Assembly: GCF_958979055.1 (NCBI RefSeq)
Contig: NC_084896.1
Coordinates: forward strand, 5,088,501-5,152,500
Source of the DNA: Alnus glutinosa
Taxonomy: Eukaryota; Streptophyta; Magnoliopsida; Fagales; Betulaceae
Length of the DNA stretch: 64,000 nt
Direction of reading: 5' to 3'
The stretch's first letter is position 1. Each line of letters starts with the position of its first letter. Position numbers and translations under genes: made by a program. Shown here one piece after another: positions 38,136 through 49,944 of the stretch. Below the pieces are notes generated by a model. It was given only the letters and a program-made list of their open reading frames with translations. It searched no databases and was not told the DNA's origin.

Positions 38136-38561
38136 TGTAAGATATTATCTCCATATATGGCCTATATGTCACATATACGGTGTTTATTATATTTATTGTA
38201 AATATAATATAAGGTATTATGGTTATGGTAATTTCTATTAATTTAGATTACCGTAATGGAATCATTTAATTGATTTAAAAATCAATTAATAATATTGTTT
38301 CCTTGATGGGAGGAACAATACGGTATTTACCATATTTGAGGGTCCCTGACCTAGCCTATAAATTAATAACCTGTGTACACCATCAGTACGGCAATACAGT
38401 TATAGGCATAAAAAAGAAGATCCCTCAAATAATCTTTTCTTGTTCTTCAGATAGATCGTGGAAAAGCTTGAGCAAATATGGCTAGAGGTAAGCCTGAATC
38501 CTGTCTTATTTGTTTTCCGCTGTGCATGTTAGTTTAAGTAACATGTTGAATATTTCTAACA
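38136..38561 (+). repeat. 3' LTR of the Copia element at 32086-38561
   Basis: 426 bp and collinear with the 5' LTR. It ends TTTCTAACA just before the TGACA target duplication. Confidence 0.92.
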
Positions 38562-38997
38562 TGACACGCAGCCATCAAGCTGGAAAAAATGTTCTTGACC
38601 CAATTCAGATACGTGAAAGTTTCTCATGTCCAACAACATGGGAAGACTTCTCTTCTCGCTTGTAAGAGGATTCAGTAGGTGCATTCTTCCGTGCTTGTCT
38701 TCCTCCATCTTGACCAACCATTGATGTGGAGGAGTTTGGTCTGGAAGTACGTTCAGGCAATTCAATGAGATAAATGGTGTATTTTTGTAGGTAGAACTGT
38801 CTGTCATGTAGCGGTCGTACGTGGGTATAGGGAGGTGGCTGGGTAAGCCACGAGGCTTGGGCGAGGCAGAAGCTCGCCATGTTGTGCAGATGGATGGATA
38901 GAAAGTGGCCGGACCGAGGTCAAAGCGATTCTCGATCGAGGCATTTGGCGATTTGGAGAAGGAGATCTTGTGGGCCGGAGTGGGACCATTCTGCCAT

Positions 38998-39717
38998 GGA
39001 TGGACGAATTTTGTACGGAAGTAAGAAATAGCAAAATAAAATGTGGGTGCTAGGGTGATAAGCCTCAGAAGATAAGCTGAGAAGTGTTTGAGTGAGTCAC
39101 TGTCTCAACTCAAAATTTCTATACCGCTAGAGTAGAAATATATGGTTGGAAAAATATAATATAGAAGAGAAAGAGAACGAAAGCATAGAAAGAGATAAGA
39201 GATTGATGAAGCGTTAAGGCTAGATCTTGTATTGAAGTATTTTAAACAATACTGCAATGGTCTCTAAGTCACGCACGTACGCCAATCCGTAGAACTCTAA
39301 TAATATATTAAGATTACTTAAATTTCCTTATTGAGATATCTTTCTGGCAAGAATGTGTTTTAGGAACAAGAAAATATATTGATTCCTTATATGTTGTTGG
39401 TTTGGCACCAAGAAAATGAAATAAAGTGGCTATGCCTTCTGAAATGCTAGAAAAGGTGGAGTAGGCTTCCTCCATTTCACTTGAAATTGAGATGAGCTAT
39501 TTCAAGAGAAAAGGTTTGCTACATTCACCAAATTAGCTCTTCAAATGCCTTTATGAATAATCCGGTCATGAGAGATGACTATTCATTATTAGTGTTCTTT
39601 AAGATTTACTTATAATTTGCACCTGTAATGTTAATTTTCCAGGAAATATTTCTTAGTATATATAGACTTGAGGAATTCTGATCTCTTTCTTCAGACAATT
39701 TATCTTTTCTAATTTAA
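38998..39717. other. 5' flank of the F-box pseudogene
   Basis: No gene or transposon ends recognised in about 700 bp. A GA-rich stretch lies at 39160-39210. Confidence 0.45.
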
Positions 39718-39943
39718 GGGATAATTGTACCATTGGTCCTTGTGGTATGCTATAATTATTTTTCACTCTTTATAGTTTAAAAAGTTCATGAGAGGTCCTT
39801 GTAGTAAGTAATAATTACAAATCGATCCCTGGTGTTAAATTCCGTTAAAATTTTTAACAGATTTTGTCAAATGTCACGTCAGCGCCACGTGTCGCCATCT
39901 TAATAAAAAAAATATAAATTTATTAAAAAACAAATAAAAATAC

Positions 39944-39976
<33 letters not shown>

Positions 39977-40339
39977 GAAGAAGAAGAAAAACGGGAAGCA
40001 AGGGGTGGCCTGGCCGCCCCCAGCCAATGAGGGTGGCCCAGCCACCCCTTGCTGCTTTTTATTTTTTTTTGAATTTATTTATTTTTTTTAAAAAAATAAG
40101 TATATTTATTTATTTATTAATAGTTTTTTTTATTAAGATGGACGCGTGTCGTTATTTTATTGGCAACACGTGGCGCTGACGTGATATTTGACGGAATCTG
40201 TTAAAATTTTAATGGAATTTGACGCCAGGAATCAATTTGTAATTATTGCTTACCACAAAGACCTTTCTTAAACTTTTTAAATCATTGGAAATGAAAAATA
40301 ATTATGACATACCACAGGTATCAATAGTGCAATTATCCT
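39718..40339. mobile_element. Non-autonomous MULE-like palindromic element
   Basis: Inverted ends GGGATAATTG and CAATTATCCT extend inward through CCTTGTGGTATG-type arms. Flanking 9-mers CTAATTTAA (39709-39717) and ATAATTTAA (40340-40348) match 8 of 9. The centre has a GC-rich palindrome (GGGTGGCCTGGCC / GGCCCAGCCACCCC), similar in style to the element at 23768-24590. Confidence 0.78.
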
Positions 40340-40794
40340 ATAATTTAATTATATATTTGTTTTTTATTTTTTTGGGTTATGCTCAGGTCCCTAAGTTTGA
40401 TCTGAAATACCATCTTCATGTTAGAACTGGAAGCATGGATTTGATCAAGAACTCTTTTCGTCAAGGAATAGCAATCAAACGTGCTCTCTCGACAGGAAGG
40501 CGAGACCGGCTTTGCCATGGAAAAAGAAAACTTCAGAAAGCATTGCAAATATAAGAAAATCATAATCTCCTCTCTTTTCACCTATCATCTGATGAAAAGC
40601 CATGATCAGATGATCTAATCTCAAAACTTTAATAAACCATCCTAATTCTATTGCTAATGCATATACAATATTACCTTTACCCCCCCTCCGATATTTCTCA
40701 TTCTCGCAGCCCTCAAGGCTTCCGCCTTCCAGACCAGCTCTACAGCTTCTTTGTTAGTTTTGATTAGGTGTTTCAACTTACCTGCACCTAGAAG
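40340..40794 (-). other. 3' flank of the RopGEF remnant
   Basis: Downstream sequence of the last RopGEF exon, probably its former 3' UTR. Short open frames on both strands have no recognisable product. Confidence 0.4.
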
Positions 40795-43040
40795 TCAATC
40801 ACGCTCTGGAGCATTTCCGGGAACTCTTCTTGCACTGACGTTCCCAGCATATGACCACACTTGGTCAAAATCTGCCGGGACTAATTTTTCTGACTTCAGG
40901 TCAGTTGCTTCCTTAAGACCAGTCCTCTTAAGAGAGGAAGGTGCCCTCCCTGGGCTTCCCATTACTGGAGTGGAAGAACAGAAGGTCGGAGTTGCAAATG
41001 GAGAGGCGTACGGGGTGTGGTGGATCGAGAAGGGGCTAGGAGACATTCGCTTCTGAATAGGAATACCGCCTAGACCACCCCTGCTGAAAATAGACATTGT
41101 TTCAGCTGCTGCACAACGCTTCGTCGCATCATCGACGTAAAGGACGTCATCTATCCTGGCCGTTATGTTAAAGACCAAGCTTTCCATCACCCTTGAGTAG
41201 CTTTCAAGAATTGACTGCCCTACATCCTGCAAGAAATAAATGCTTTCAATATTTACATCACTGGAAAGTTCTTATCATCTTCTACCAGAATGTACTGCAT
41301 GGCAATAGCACGGTAAAGACAAACGGGGAACCTTTTTTAAGAAGACGAAATGTACACAAAAGAACTATAGATCAAACTCTCATCTATTACCCCCTCTTTT
41401 CCTCTCTCCCTTTTTTAATAAGATTATGACGAGACATGTGACTTTGCCTCCTATGGCCCTACTAAAAGGTTCCAACTACCAAAATGCATCTAGGGAATGA
41501 CTCCAATTGTCTACTATCACTGTCCCTTGAACTATTTGTTGTAACAGCCCATCAAGATTGTGAATATGCCATATGCTTGACTGTAGAGTTGGTAGCTTGT
41601 ACTGGCACACGGATGCACCAAACCTCTAAATCACAATGCCCATAAATTACCAAGAAACCCCTTTTCCTCACTGCACCATTAGAGCCACATTGTATTAACA
41701 ACTAAATAGCGGACGCTATTTGTTGTGAATATCCCCAAAAGTGAGTCACCACATACTTGGCATCAATAACCAAAGTAATGTGTGTGGGCGTATAATGTCA
41801 GGTTTACTGGACAATAAAAGGTTATCAGGGCATAATACCTTATTGTATTGGATCTTATTCATATCCAGTACAATTTGTGGGAGGCCAGGGAAACGAAGCC
41901 TCAAGCTCTGTAAGAGGGTCTCTGCTTTTTGGGCCCAAAAATGATTCTTCTCAGCATCAGCTACAAGGCCCTTAACCTTGCCACCCTAAGACGAGCGCCT
42001 AGATTTAATGTGATTTGCGTGTTTCCTCCGGTTTTTTTGCTTCCAGACATGCATTGCTGCTTCTATCCTGTTAGCTATCTCCAGAGTGTGATGCTCGGAT
42101 GAAAGGTCCAGGCAATCAAGTAAACATTCTGGTGAGAACAGGTCAGCAGTTATGTAGTGATAAATGATATCACCAAGACAAGCTTTTCCACTCTGCAATG
42201 CAATCAGACAATAAAAGGAATCAAATGAAGTGTTAATAGAAATCAACTATAACCAAGTTGCATATTTGTTCGTATGTGCAATGAAACAGTTTCTGAATTG
42301 GCTATTGTTATGATATGTTGAATTCCATTCAGCTCTACAATTAGATTAAGACATCATAAACATCTTATACTGTTAAAATCAAATAAGGTATAAAAACATG
42401 ATTTCTCCATCTCTTATGTTCTGCAGATAGATTGCTTCTTTGTTCAATAATCATCAAATTTTGAAAAGAACCATTACCACTTACCATATAACTTAGAAAC
42501 TAAATTGGTCTAAATTAGAGAAACATGTTGCACCTTTCAGAAAACAACACAGTCACGTAAAATAGACATCCAGACTTAATTTCTGTGAGATCAAGAGCCA
42601 TTGGCTAATCAAATGATAAAATTCAAGGGTTTCACCAATTCTAAGGGACATTATCGAATGACAAAGCTCCAGCGGGATTGCCAAAGGACTCTGAAATATA
42701 AAGGAACTAGATAATCTCAGATTTAAGCGTCACCAAATTTTCAAACTCTATTTGACTATGGATCTACTGCTTATAAAAAAGAAATAATCCCTACGTTCCT
42801 AGGAGGCTAGGAGCCACATTCTTCCAAGACCACTCCACAGGCCATAACCCCTCCTACATCTTCAATTTGAAAGCATTTCCAACAACCAGCAGTAAGATAT
42901 CATAGACCACTTATAAGTTGCCAACCCAGTAAATTGATGAGATGCATACTAATACATGAAGCAAAACAAATGATACGTGCTAGCAAGTTTAGTCTTTGGC
43001 TGTGTCATGTTAACATTATAATCCCAAGCGGAATAGATAA

Positions 43041-45165
43041 TGAACCATCTAAGGAAAACAACCAACAAGGAACTCACACCAACACACAACGGCTAGCAAC
43101 CACACAAGAAAACCAAATCAACCCACAACAGGCAACATCTCAAGAAGGAAACTCAATCAACACCAACGGCTAGCAATCTCAAGAAGGAAATCAATAAGTG
43201 ACCGGGTTAGCAAGCGCTTAGATGGATGGAAGGAGCGTTTCTTGTCCCAAGCCGGAAAGGAAGTCTTACTCAAAGCCGTTGTTCAAGCAATTCCGACCTA
43301 TAGTATGAGTGTGTTCCGATTACCAAAGTCTTTGTGCTCTCAGTTAAATTCCTTAATGAGTAAATTCTGGTGGAGCTCTCAAAAGAATGAAAGGAAGATG
43401 GCTTGGTTGAGTTGGGAGAAGTTGGGAAAGTCTAAACAGGCAGGCGGGCTGGGCTTTAGGGAATTGGAAATCTTCAACCTTGCGTTACTTGCAAAACAAG
43501 GTTGGAGGTTTATACAAAACCCAGAGTCCTTGGTAGCCCGGATCTTCAAGGAGAAATACTTCCCCAAAGACTCTTTTCTGGAGGCTCAAGTTGGCAGGAG
43601 ACCCTCATATGCATGGAGGAGTATTTCTCAAGCTCGAAGTATTCTAGAGGCTGGCTTGCTGTGGCATGTAGGAGATGGTAATCAGATTTCGATTTGGAAG
43701 GATAAGTGGTTGCCTAATCTTTCCAACTCTAGAATTCAGTCCCCTGTCTCCATTCTACCATCCAATGCAAGGGTCTCTTCTCTGATTGACCACAGTAATG
43801 GAGGATGGAATGTTAGCCTCATAAACTCAATTTTCTCCTAGCAAGAGGCGGACATCATATGTAGCATTCCTTTGAGCCCATTTTCTCCACCGGATAGATT
43901 GATATGGGCAGTTTCTAAACAGGGTTCCTTTACGGTTAGAAGTGCTTATTTTCTGGAGAAGCAGAGACGTGATCAAGAGAGGGGGGAGAGCTCATCAAAA
44001 GGGGCAGCAAGAGTTTTCTGGAAGAATTTATGGGCTTTGGAAATCCCGGCTGTGCTTAAAAATTTTATGTGGAAGGTGAGTCTCAATATACTCCCTACCA
44101 AGGAAAACCTCCATAGAAAACATGCTGCCCAAGACCCTCTTTGCCGGATATGTTATCAGGAAAGTGAATCAAAGGGTCACATAATCTGGAGCTGCCGATC
44201 ATCTCAAGCAGTTTGGCAGGAGTGTTCTAGGAAAATTCAAAAACTGGCCATAATGGAGAATGATGGGATGCTTCTGCTGCAGAAACTACAACAGCAGTTG
44301 GAGGAACTTGATTTCATATTTGCTATGGTGGTAGCTAGGCTCATTTGGTTGAGGAGGAACTCTTTTGTTTTTGAGGGTTTTTTCTCCCCTCCTCTCCATC
44401 TTGTTCAGCAAGCCACTGCCACCTTGGAAGAGTTTAAGGCAGCAACTGCGCATGGAGAACCTCGTCTATTGGTGAAGACCCCCGTAATTCACAAGTGGAC
44501 GAAACCTCCATTGGGCTCTATCAAGATCAATTGGGATGCTTCCTTGGATACCAATGGGAAGCGTATGGGAATGGGGATTGTCGCTAGGGATGATTCTGGG
44601 GCTTTCCTAGCGGCTGTGGTTTCTACCATGCCTTACATTCGTGATCCAGAGGTGGCCGAGGCCTTAACAGCTTGGAGGGCGGTCTGTTTTGGTGAAGAAC
44701 TAGGGGTTCGAGGAGTAGTCTTTGCTCTCAACGTGGTCAATAGCATTAATGAAGTAGGGCATTGCTGGAGACCTTGTGGAAACATTGTGGCAGCTATCAA
44801 GGATAGACTCTACCAGTTCAGCCCTTTGGCAGTGAATTTTGTTCACAGAGAAGCCAACCAAGTGGCTCATTCACTAGCAAAGTATGCATTGGTAGTCCAC
44901 AATGAGTGTGTATGGAAGGAGGAGTGTCCACTCCTCATCCAGGATCTTCTTCATGATGAGCTTATGTAACACTCAGTGATTTTGTTCTTGAAATCTGAAT
45001 GAGTACTTAATATTCAAAAAAAAAAAAAAAAAAAAAAAAGAAAAAGAAAAAGAAGAAGGAAATCAACACAAACGGCTACAATATTATTTTCTGTATAATC
45101 ACATGATTTATTTCCATTTGTAAAAATATCAAAATGTGTCAACCTTTTTCAAATTCTGCCTCTGC
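43041..45165 (+). repeat. 5' LTR of the Copia element at 43041, interrupted and shortened
   Basis: LTR sequence at 43041-43194 continues after the LINE at 45067. About 42 bp present in the 3' LTR, including its TATAAATA box (49741-49748), are missing at 45139-45140. No tRNA-Met primer site is seen after it; the right border is uncertain. Confidence 0.7.
43195..45052 (+). mobile_element. 5'-truncated L1-type LINE with poly(A) tail
   Basis: The frame is open from 43197 through 44969 except for one TAG at 43839. It begins at the end of the RT domain (SDRVSKRLDGWKERFLSQAG), then has the plant L1 zf-RVT region (LCRICYQESESKGHIIWSC) near 44140-44195 and an RNase H domain (INWDAS near 44528, AEALTAWRA, HREANQVAHSLA). 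The RNase H motif that normally reads GDAL appears as VFAL, so one catalytic Asp seems lost. The 3' end has an A-rich tail. A 14 bp duplication AAGAAGGAAATCAA flanks it at 43181-43194 and 45053-45066. Confidence 0.92.
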
Positions 45166-48100
45166 CCTCGACTACCAGCATCCTTTTTTTTTTCCTCCTT
45201 CTGTTAGACGCCTTTTCTCAAACACCTAAGCCGCACTCATGGCATCCTCCAGCAATACCCAGAATCCCATCTCTACCGAGACCAACACTCAGTCTGCCAC
45301 TCCAAATCCTTCCCCTGCCTCCCTCTCCAACTTTGCTCAATCCATATCCAAATTAACAAAAACCAATTTTCTTGTCTGGCATCACCAAATTGAGACATAC
45401 GTTCACGGGCACGATCTTTACGGCTTTGTTGATGGTACCAAAACACCACCTCACCCCTATTCTTCTACTTCTGCAGATGGGTCTCTCACAATCTCCACTG
45501 ACCCAGCAACTCTCCAGTGGTTCCGCCAAGATCAACTAATTCTCAGCATGCTTATGTCCACCATCTCCGATGATCTTCTTCCCAAAATACTCGGTTGCCG
45601 CACTGCCCAAGAGCTCTGGACTGCTCTCCGCCAGACTTTGCCTCCACAGCTCGTGCTCGTACCATGAGCCTTCATTACGAGCTTGCCACTGCCAAGAAGG
45701 GAAACTCTTCCATCACCGACTATTTCCAGCGGATCAAGTAGATTTCTGCCACCCTTGCTGCTGCCAACCAACCACTCAACGATTACTAGTTCACCTCGTA
45801 CCTCCTTGCCGGTTTGGGTCCCGAATACGACCCCCTCGTCACCTCTGTCACAACCCGGCTTAAGCCTCTCTCCATTGACGACCTCCTCGGCCACTTCCTT
45901 GCTCATGAAACTCGGATTGAGAAGCACAACTCCACTGCCGATCCCCTGCTCATCGCCAACGCTGCCACCCATCACCGAAATTCTGCTCGTGGTCGAAGTC
46001 GGCACAACCACGCATGGCGCCATTCTGCATCCTCTGGAGTGTCCAGATTTTTCACCCATGGACCGAGACCTTCTGGTCCCCCAAGACACAATGGACGTGG
46101 GTTATTACCCACCCCCCTTTCCGGATCCTTCTCTCAAAATGGGTCCACTACCCACTCCGGCCCACAGTATTCTTCAAGGCCCACATGTCAAGTTTGTAGC
46201 AAACTGGGCCATATTGCTCTAAATTGTTATCGCAAGTTTGACCATTCTTTTCAAGCCGCCGGGCCCACTCTCACAGCCTACACTGCTGGCCCATCTCAAC
46301 CACGGGATCTAAATTGGTACCCCGACACTGGCGCTACCATCACATTACCTCCAACTTCAACAATTTAAATCTTCACTTTGAAGCTTATGATGGACATGAT
46401 GAAATCCAAGTGGGCAATAATACCCGTCTTGCCATTAAAAATACGGGCATTTCTACACTCTCTCCTAATTTCATTTTACATTCTATTTTATATGTTCCCC
46501 AAATTACAAAAAATTTACTTTCTTTTCAAAAATTTACTTCTGATAATAATGTTTATGTGGAATTTCACCCCTCTTGTTTCTTTGTTAAAGATCGTATCTC
46601 CAGAAAAATTCTATATCAAGGCCTTAGTAGACATGGCTTATATCACTGGTTTTCTCCAACGATTGCACCACCTAGTATCTTCTCCAGCACTCGCACCACC
46701 TTTGTGGACTGGCACGCCTGCCTCGGTTAGTGCGGTCACCCGCCGATCGCATAGTTCACACTGTTTTATCTAAATTTCAACTTCCCTTTATTTCAAATAA
46801 AAAGCAAACTATTTGTCTTGCCTGTCAGCTCGACAAAAGTCATCAGCTTCCTTTTTGCCCGTCTGAAACTAAATCTAATGGTCCACTTGAGTTAATTTTT
46901 TCTGATGTTTGGGGACCATCCCCTATTTTATCTAATAATGGAGCACGCTTTTACGTTATTTTTGTTGACCATTTTAGCAAATTTACTTGGCTTTATCCTA
47001 TTGCTTGCAAATCTGACGTTTTCTCTATTTTCCTTAAGTTTCAGGCTTATGTAGAACGCCAATTTAATCATAAAATAAAATCCATTCAAACCGATGGTGG
47101 TGGTAAATACACAAAATTACGCCACCATTTTGCATCACATGGCATCCATCATCGTATCACGTGTCCCCACACCCACCAACAAAATGCTTCTATCGAACGC
47201 AAACACCGACACATTGTAGAAATGGGCCTAACTCTTCTCGCACATTGCTCCGCTCCTCTCCAATATTGGGCTGAAGCTTTCCTCACTGCATGTTACCTCA
47301 TAAACCGCTTACCCACCCTTGTCCTAAAAAATGCCTCACCCTTCCAAAAACTATTTTCTTCACAACCTAATTATAGCTTTATGCGTGTCTTTGGATGTGC
47401 TTGTTGGCCTCACCTCCGGCCTTACAACCAACATAAACTCGACTTTCGCTCCAAAACTTGCATCTTCATTGGCTACAGTCCCTCTCACCGTGGCTACAAA
47501 TGCCTACATCTCCCTACTGGTCGCATCTACATTTCTCGCAACGTCATCTTTGACGAATCCACCTTTCCATTCCATCTCTCCTCACCATCTCCTAGCCCCC
47601 ATCCTCCAAACACCCACACCACTCTCTATCCTCCCCATTTAGAGATCCTTCCCACTCCCCCACGCTAACCTGATGCTCCAATCACAACCCCAGCATCTCC
47701 ACCTCTCGGGTCTCCTGCAGCCGTATCTCCAGAATCGGCTCTTCCTCACACTTTATCATCCTCTTCCCCTACTAACACTGTTTCATCTTCTCCTTGTCTG
47801 CAGGTCCATTCTGAAGACCCTGAACCCACTCTAGTGATCCCGCCTCCGCAGCACGCCATTCAGACTCGTTCCAAGAACCACATCTTCAAGCCCAAGACGC
47901 TCTCCAATGTTCTCATCCGCTATCCTCTTCCTAAAGCACTCACTGCCACCATTGGCTCAGCAGATGTAGAACCAACCTCCTACTCTACAGCCTCCAAGCA
48001 CCCGGCTTGGCGTGATGCCATGAATCTTGAATTTGATGCCCTTCTTCGCAACGACACTTGGACTCTGGTTCCCCCTACCTCTGACATGAACATTATTGGC

Positions 48101-49514
48101 TGCAAATGGGTGTTCCACCTCAAACGCAAAGCTGGTGGCTCCATTGATCGTTACAAGGCCCGTCTTGTCGCCAAAGGATCCCACCAACAACCTGGTGTCA
48201 ACTTTGAAGAAACTTTTAGTCCTGTTGTCAAGCCTACTACCATTTGCCTGGTTCTCTCCCTTGCAACTTCTGTCGGCTGGCCCATCCAACAGATCGATGT
48301 CCAGAATGCCTTCTTACATGGTTGGCTGTCCGAAAATGTGTTCATGACTTAGCCCCCTGGCTTCATTCATCCCTAATTTCCAAATCATGTTTGCAAGCTC
48401 CACAAGGCGCTCTATGGCTTAAAAAGAGCCCCTCGTGCTTGGTTTTCTCGTCTAAGTGATCGTCTCCAAGAACTTGGCTTTATCAGCTCCTGTTCCGACC
48501 CCTCATAGTTCATTCGCCGCACATCTCAAGAAACCACCCTTGTCCTCATCTATGTTGATGATATCCTCATCACCAGCTCCCTTCCTCAAGGCACTGCTAC
48601 TCTCATCCAGTCCCTCCGCGCTGAATTTGCTATCAAGGACTTAGGTCCCCCTTCATTACTTCCTTGGGATGGAAGCTACTTATACTCCAGATGGCCTCAT
48701 TCTATCCCAACAACGCTACATACTTGATCTTCTCCAAAAGAGCAACATGTCCGAAGCTAAACCCGTCAAGACTCCCATGTCCACCGCACATGCACTCTCA
48801 CTCCTCTCTGGTGATCCTCTCATCAATCCCTCCCCATACTGTAGTCTTGTTGGAGCCTTGCAATATCTATCCCTCACCCGTCCTGATATCCTTTGCTGTA
48901 AACAAAGTCTCCTAGTTCATGCATCAACCCACTTCCCTCCATCTCCAAGCCGTCAAACGTATTCTCAGGTACCTCAAATCTACCATTTTCTATGGCCTAC
49001 TCCTTCGCCGCTCCTTATCCCACACCCTCCAAGCCTACTCCAACGCTGACTGGGCCGGCTGCCCCGATGGCAGAAAATCTATTGGGGGTTTCTGTGTCTT
49101 CCTCGATCCTAATCTCATCTCTTGGTCCTCCCGCAAACAACGAACAGTTGCCCGATCCAGCACTGAATCTGAATACCGCACCCTTGCTATAATCACCGCC
49201 GAGCTCATTTGGCTCCAATCCACGCTCCATGACCTTGACATTTTCCTTTCATCTCCACCCACCCTCTGGTGTGATAACATTGGGGCCACCTACCTATCCT
49301 CAAATCCCGCTTTCCATGCTCGCACCAAACACATCGAAATCGATTTTCACTTCGTTCGTGACAAAGTCGCCTCCAAAACCTTAGCTATCCGCTTCATCTC
49401 CAGCAAAGACAACCTCGCCGACATTTTTACCAAACCCACAGCCTCACCATATTTCTCTCTCATATGCACCAAGCTCAATGTCATGTTCCCTATGTCTCTC
49501 TTGCGGGGGCTCAA

Positions 49515-49816
49515 TGAACCATCTAAGGAAAACAACCAACAATGAACTCACACCAACACACAACAGCTAGCAACCACATAAGGAAACCAAATCAACCCAC
49601 AACAGGAAACATCTCAAGAAGGAAACTCAATCAACACCAACGGCTAGCAATCTCAAGAAGGAAATCAACACAAATGGCTACAATATTATTTTCTGTATAA
49701 TCACATGATTTATTTCCATTTGTAAAAATATCAAAATGTGTATAAATACCAACTATCAATAGAATGAAAAGCAAGCGAAAGCTATTCTTCAAATTACCTC
49801 TTTCCTCTACTTCTAT
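49515..49816 (+). repeat. 3' LTR of the Copia element at 43041
   Basis: Starts TGAACCATC after a purine-rich CTTGCGGGGGCTCAA tract. Unlike the 5' LTR it is uninterrupted and keeps TATAAATA at 49741. End position is estimated from where RopGEF intron sequence resumes. Confidence 0.75.
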
Positions 49817-49944
49817 AATAGAAACCCATACCTTGGGAAAGGTTTCCAAGTAAGCACTGGGGATCTCCATCTTAGCTAGCACACCACTATTAATCGCCAA
49901 GGCTGCCTTCAATATCTGATTCGTGCAGTCCCTGCATAGCAACC

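Larger units (their letters stand above)
32086..38561 (+). mobile_element. LTR-complete Tnt1-like Copia element in the F-box pseudogene
   Basis: Two LTRs (32086-32513, 38136-38561), a tRNA-Met primer site, a polypurine tract, and perfect TGACA duplications (32081-32085, 38562-38566) define a 6.5 kb element. Coding capacity is lost. Readable remnants include a pre-RT segment at 36343-36540 (HVVYLPESDVDIG), an RT segment at 36570-36780 (ETFSPVSK) and an RNase H tail to about 37760 with an IADPMT-like motif. The region between pre-RT and RT is shorter than in intact relatives, suggesting an internal deletion. Gag, protease and integrase could not be read; about 33600-36300 looks non-coding. By eye the LTRs differ at about 15 substitutions plus a 2 bp indel. 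Confidence 0.92.
31422..38997 (-). pseudogene. F-box/DUF295 pseudogene split by a Copia element
   Basis: On the minus strand the gene starts MAEWSHSGPQDLLLQIAKCL at 38997 and hits a TGA. In a shifted frame it continues with an SICTTWRAS-like F-box end and HQWLVKMEEDKHGRMHLLNP, which aligns with SSWLVKVEEIHPSRMRLLNP of the intact copies. After the Copia insertion (32086-38561) the alignment resumes at 32080 with VFMRLSSESDEFVLVTLARG and, in several frames, LGDGVLFW, ending at a TAG at 31422-31424. At least three frameshifts or stops are visible apart from the transposon. Without it the gene would be about 1.1 kb. It lies tail to tail with the intact copy 1 and looks like an older, more diverged paralogue. 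Confidence 0.85.
43041..49816 (+). mobile_element. Copia LTR retrotransposon with a LINE in its 5' LTR
   Basis: Direct terminal repeats begin TGAACCATCTAAGG at 43041 and 49515. The internal region reads gag from 45239 (MASSSNTQ, UBN2-type), a zinc knuckle CQVCSKLGHIALNC near 46187, protease (WYPDTGAT) near 46317, integrase with HTHQQNASIERKH near 47170-47215, RT (CKWVFHLKRK, YVDDIL) at about 48000-48650, and RNase H (RTKHIEIDFHFVRD) at about 49030-49480. Several frameshifts and in-frame stops (45739, 45787, 48350, 48374, 48506) disable it. The right LTR end is approximate. It sits in a RopGEF intron just downstream of a splice donor. Lineage looks Ale/Retrofit-like, by inference. Confidence 0.85.
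40795..49931 (-). pseudogene. RopGEF (PRONE domain) 3' fragment, split by nested retrotransposons
   Basis: Three exons are readable on the minus strand: 49931-49832 ([16 protein letters not shown]), 42192-41839 (CLGDIIYHYITADLFSPECL) and 41226-40795 (SYSRVMESLVFNITARIDDV, then GGLGGIPIQKRMSPSPFS to the stop). Their GT-AG borders and phases agree, and the order matches the C-terminal part of the PRONE catalytic domain plus the conserved tail of plant RopGEFs, which exchange GDP for GTP on ROP GTPases at the plasma membrane. The N-terminal PRONE exons are absent; upstream of 49931 the sequence changes to transposon within about 20 bp. An in-frame TAG at 41988-41986 replaces the expected Trp codon before GGKVKG. 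The intron between the first two exons holds a 6.8 kb Copia element. Truncation and stop make this a pseudogene. Confidence 0.9.
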
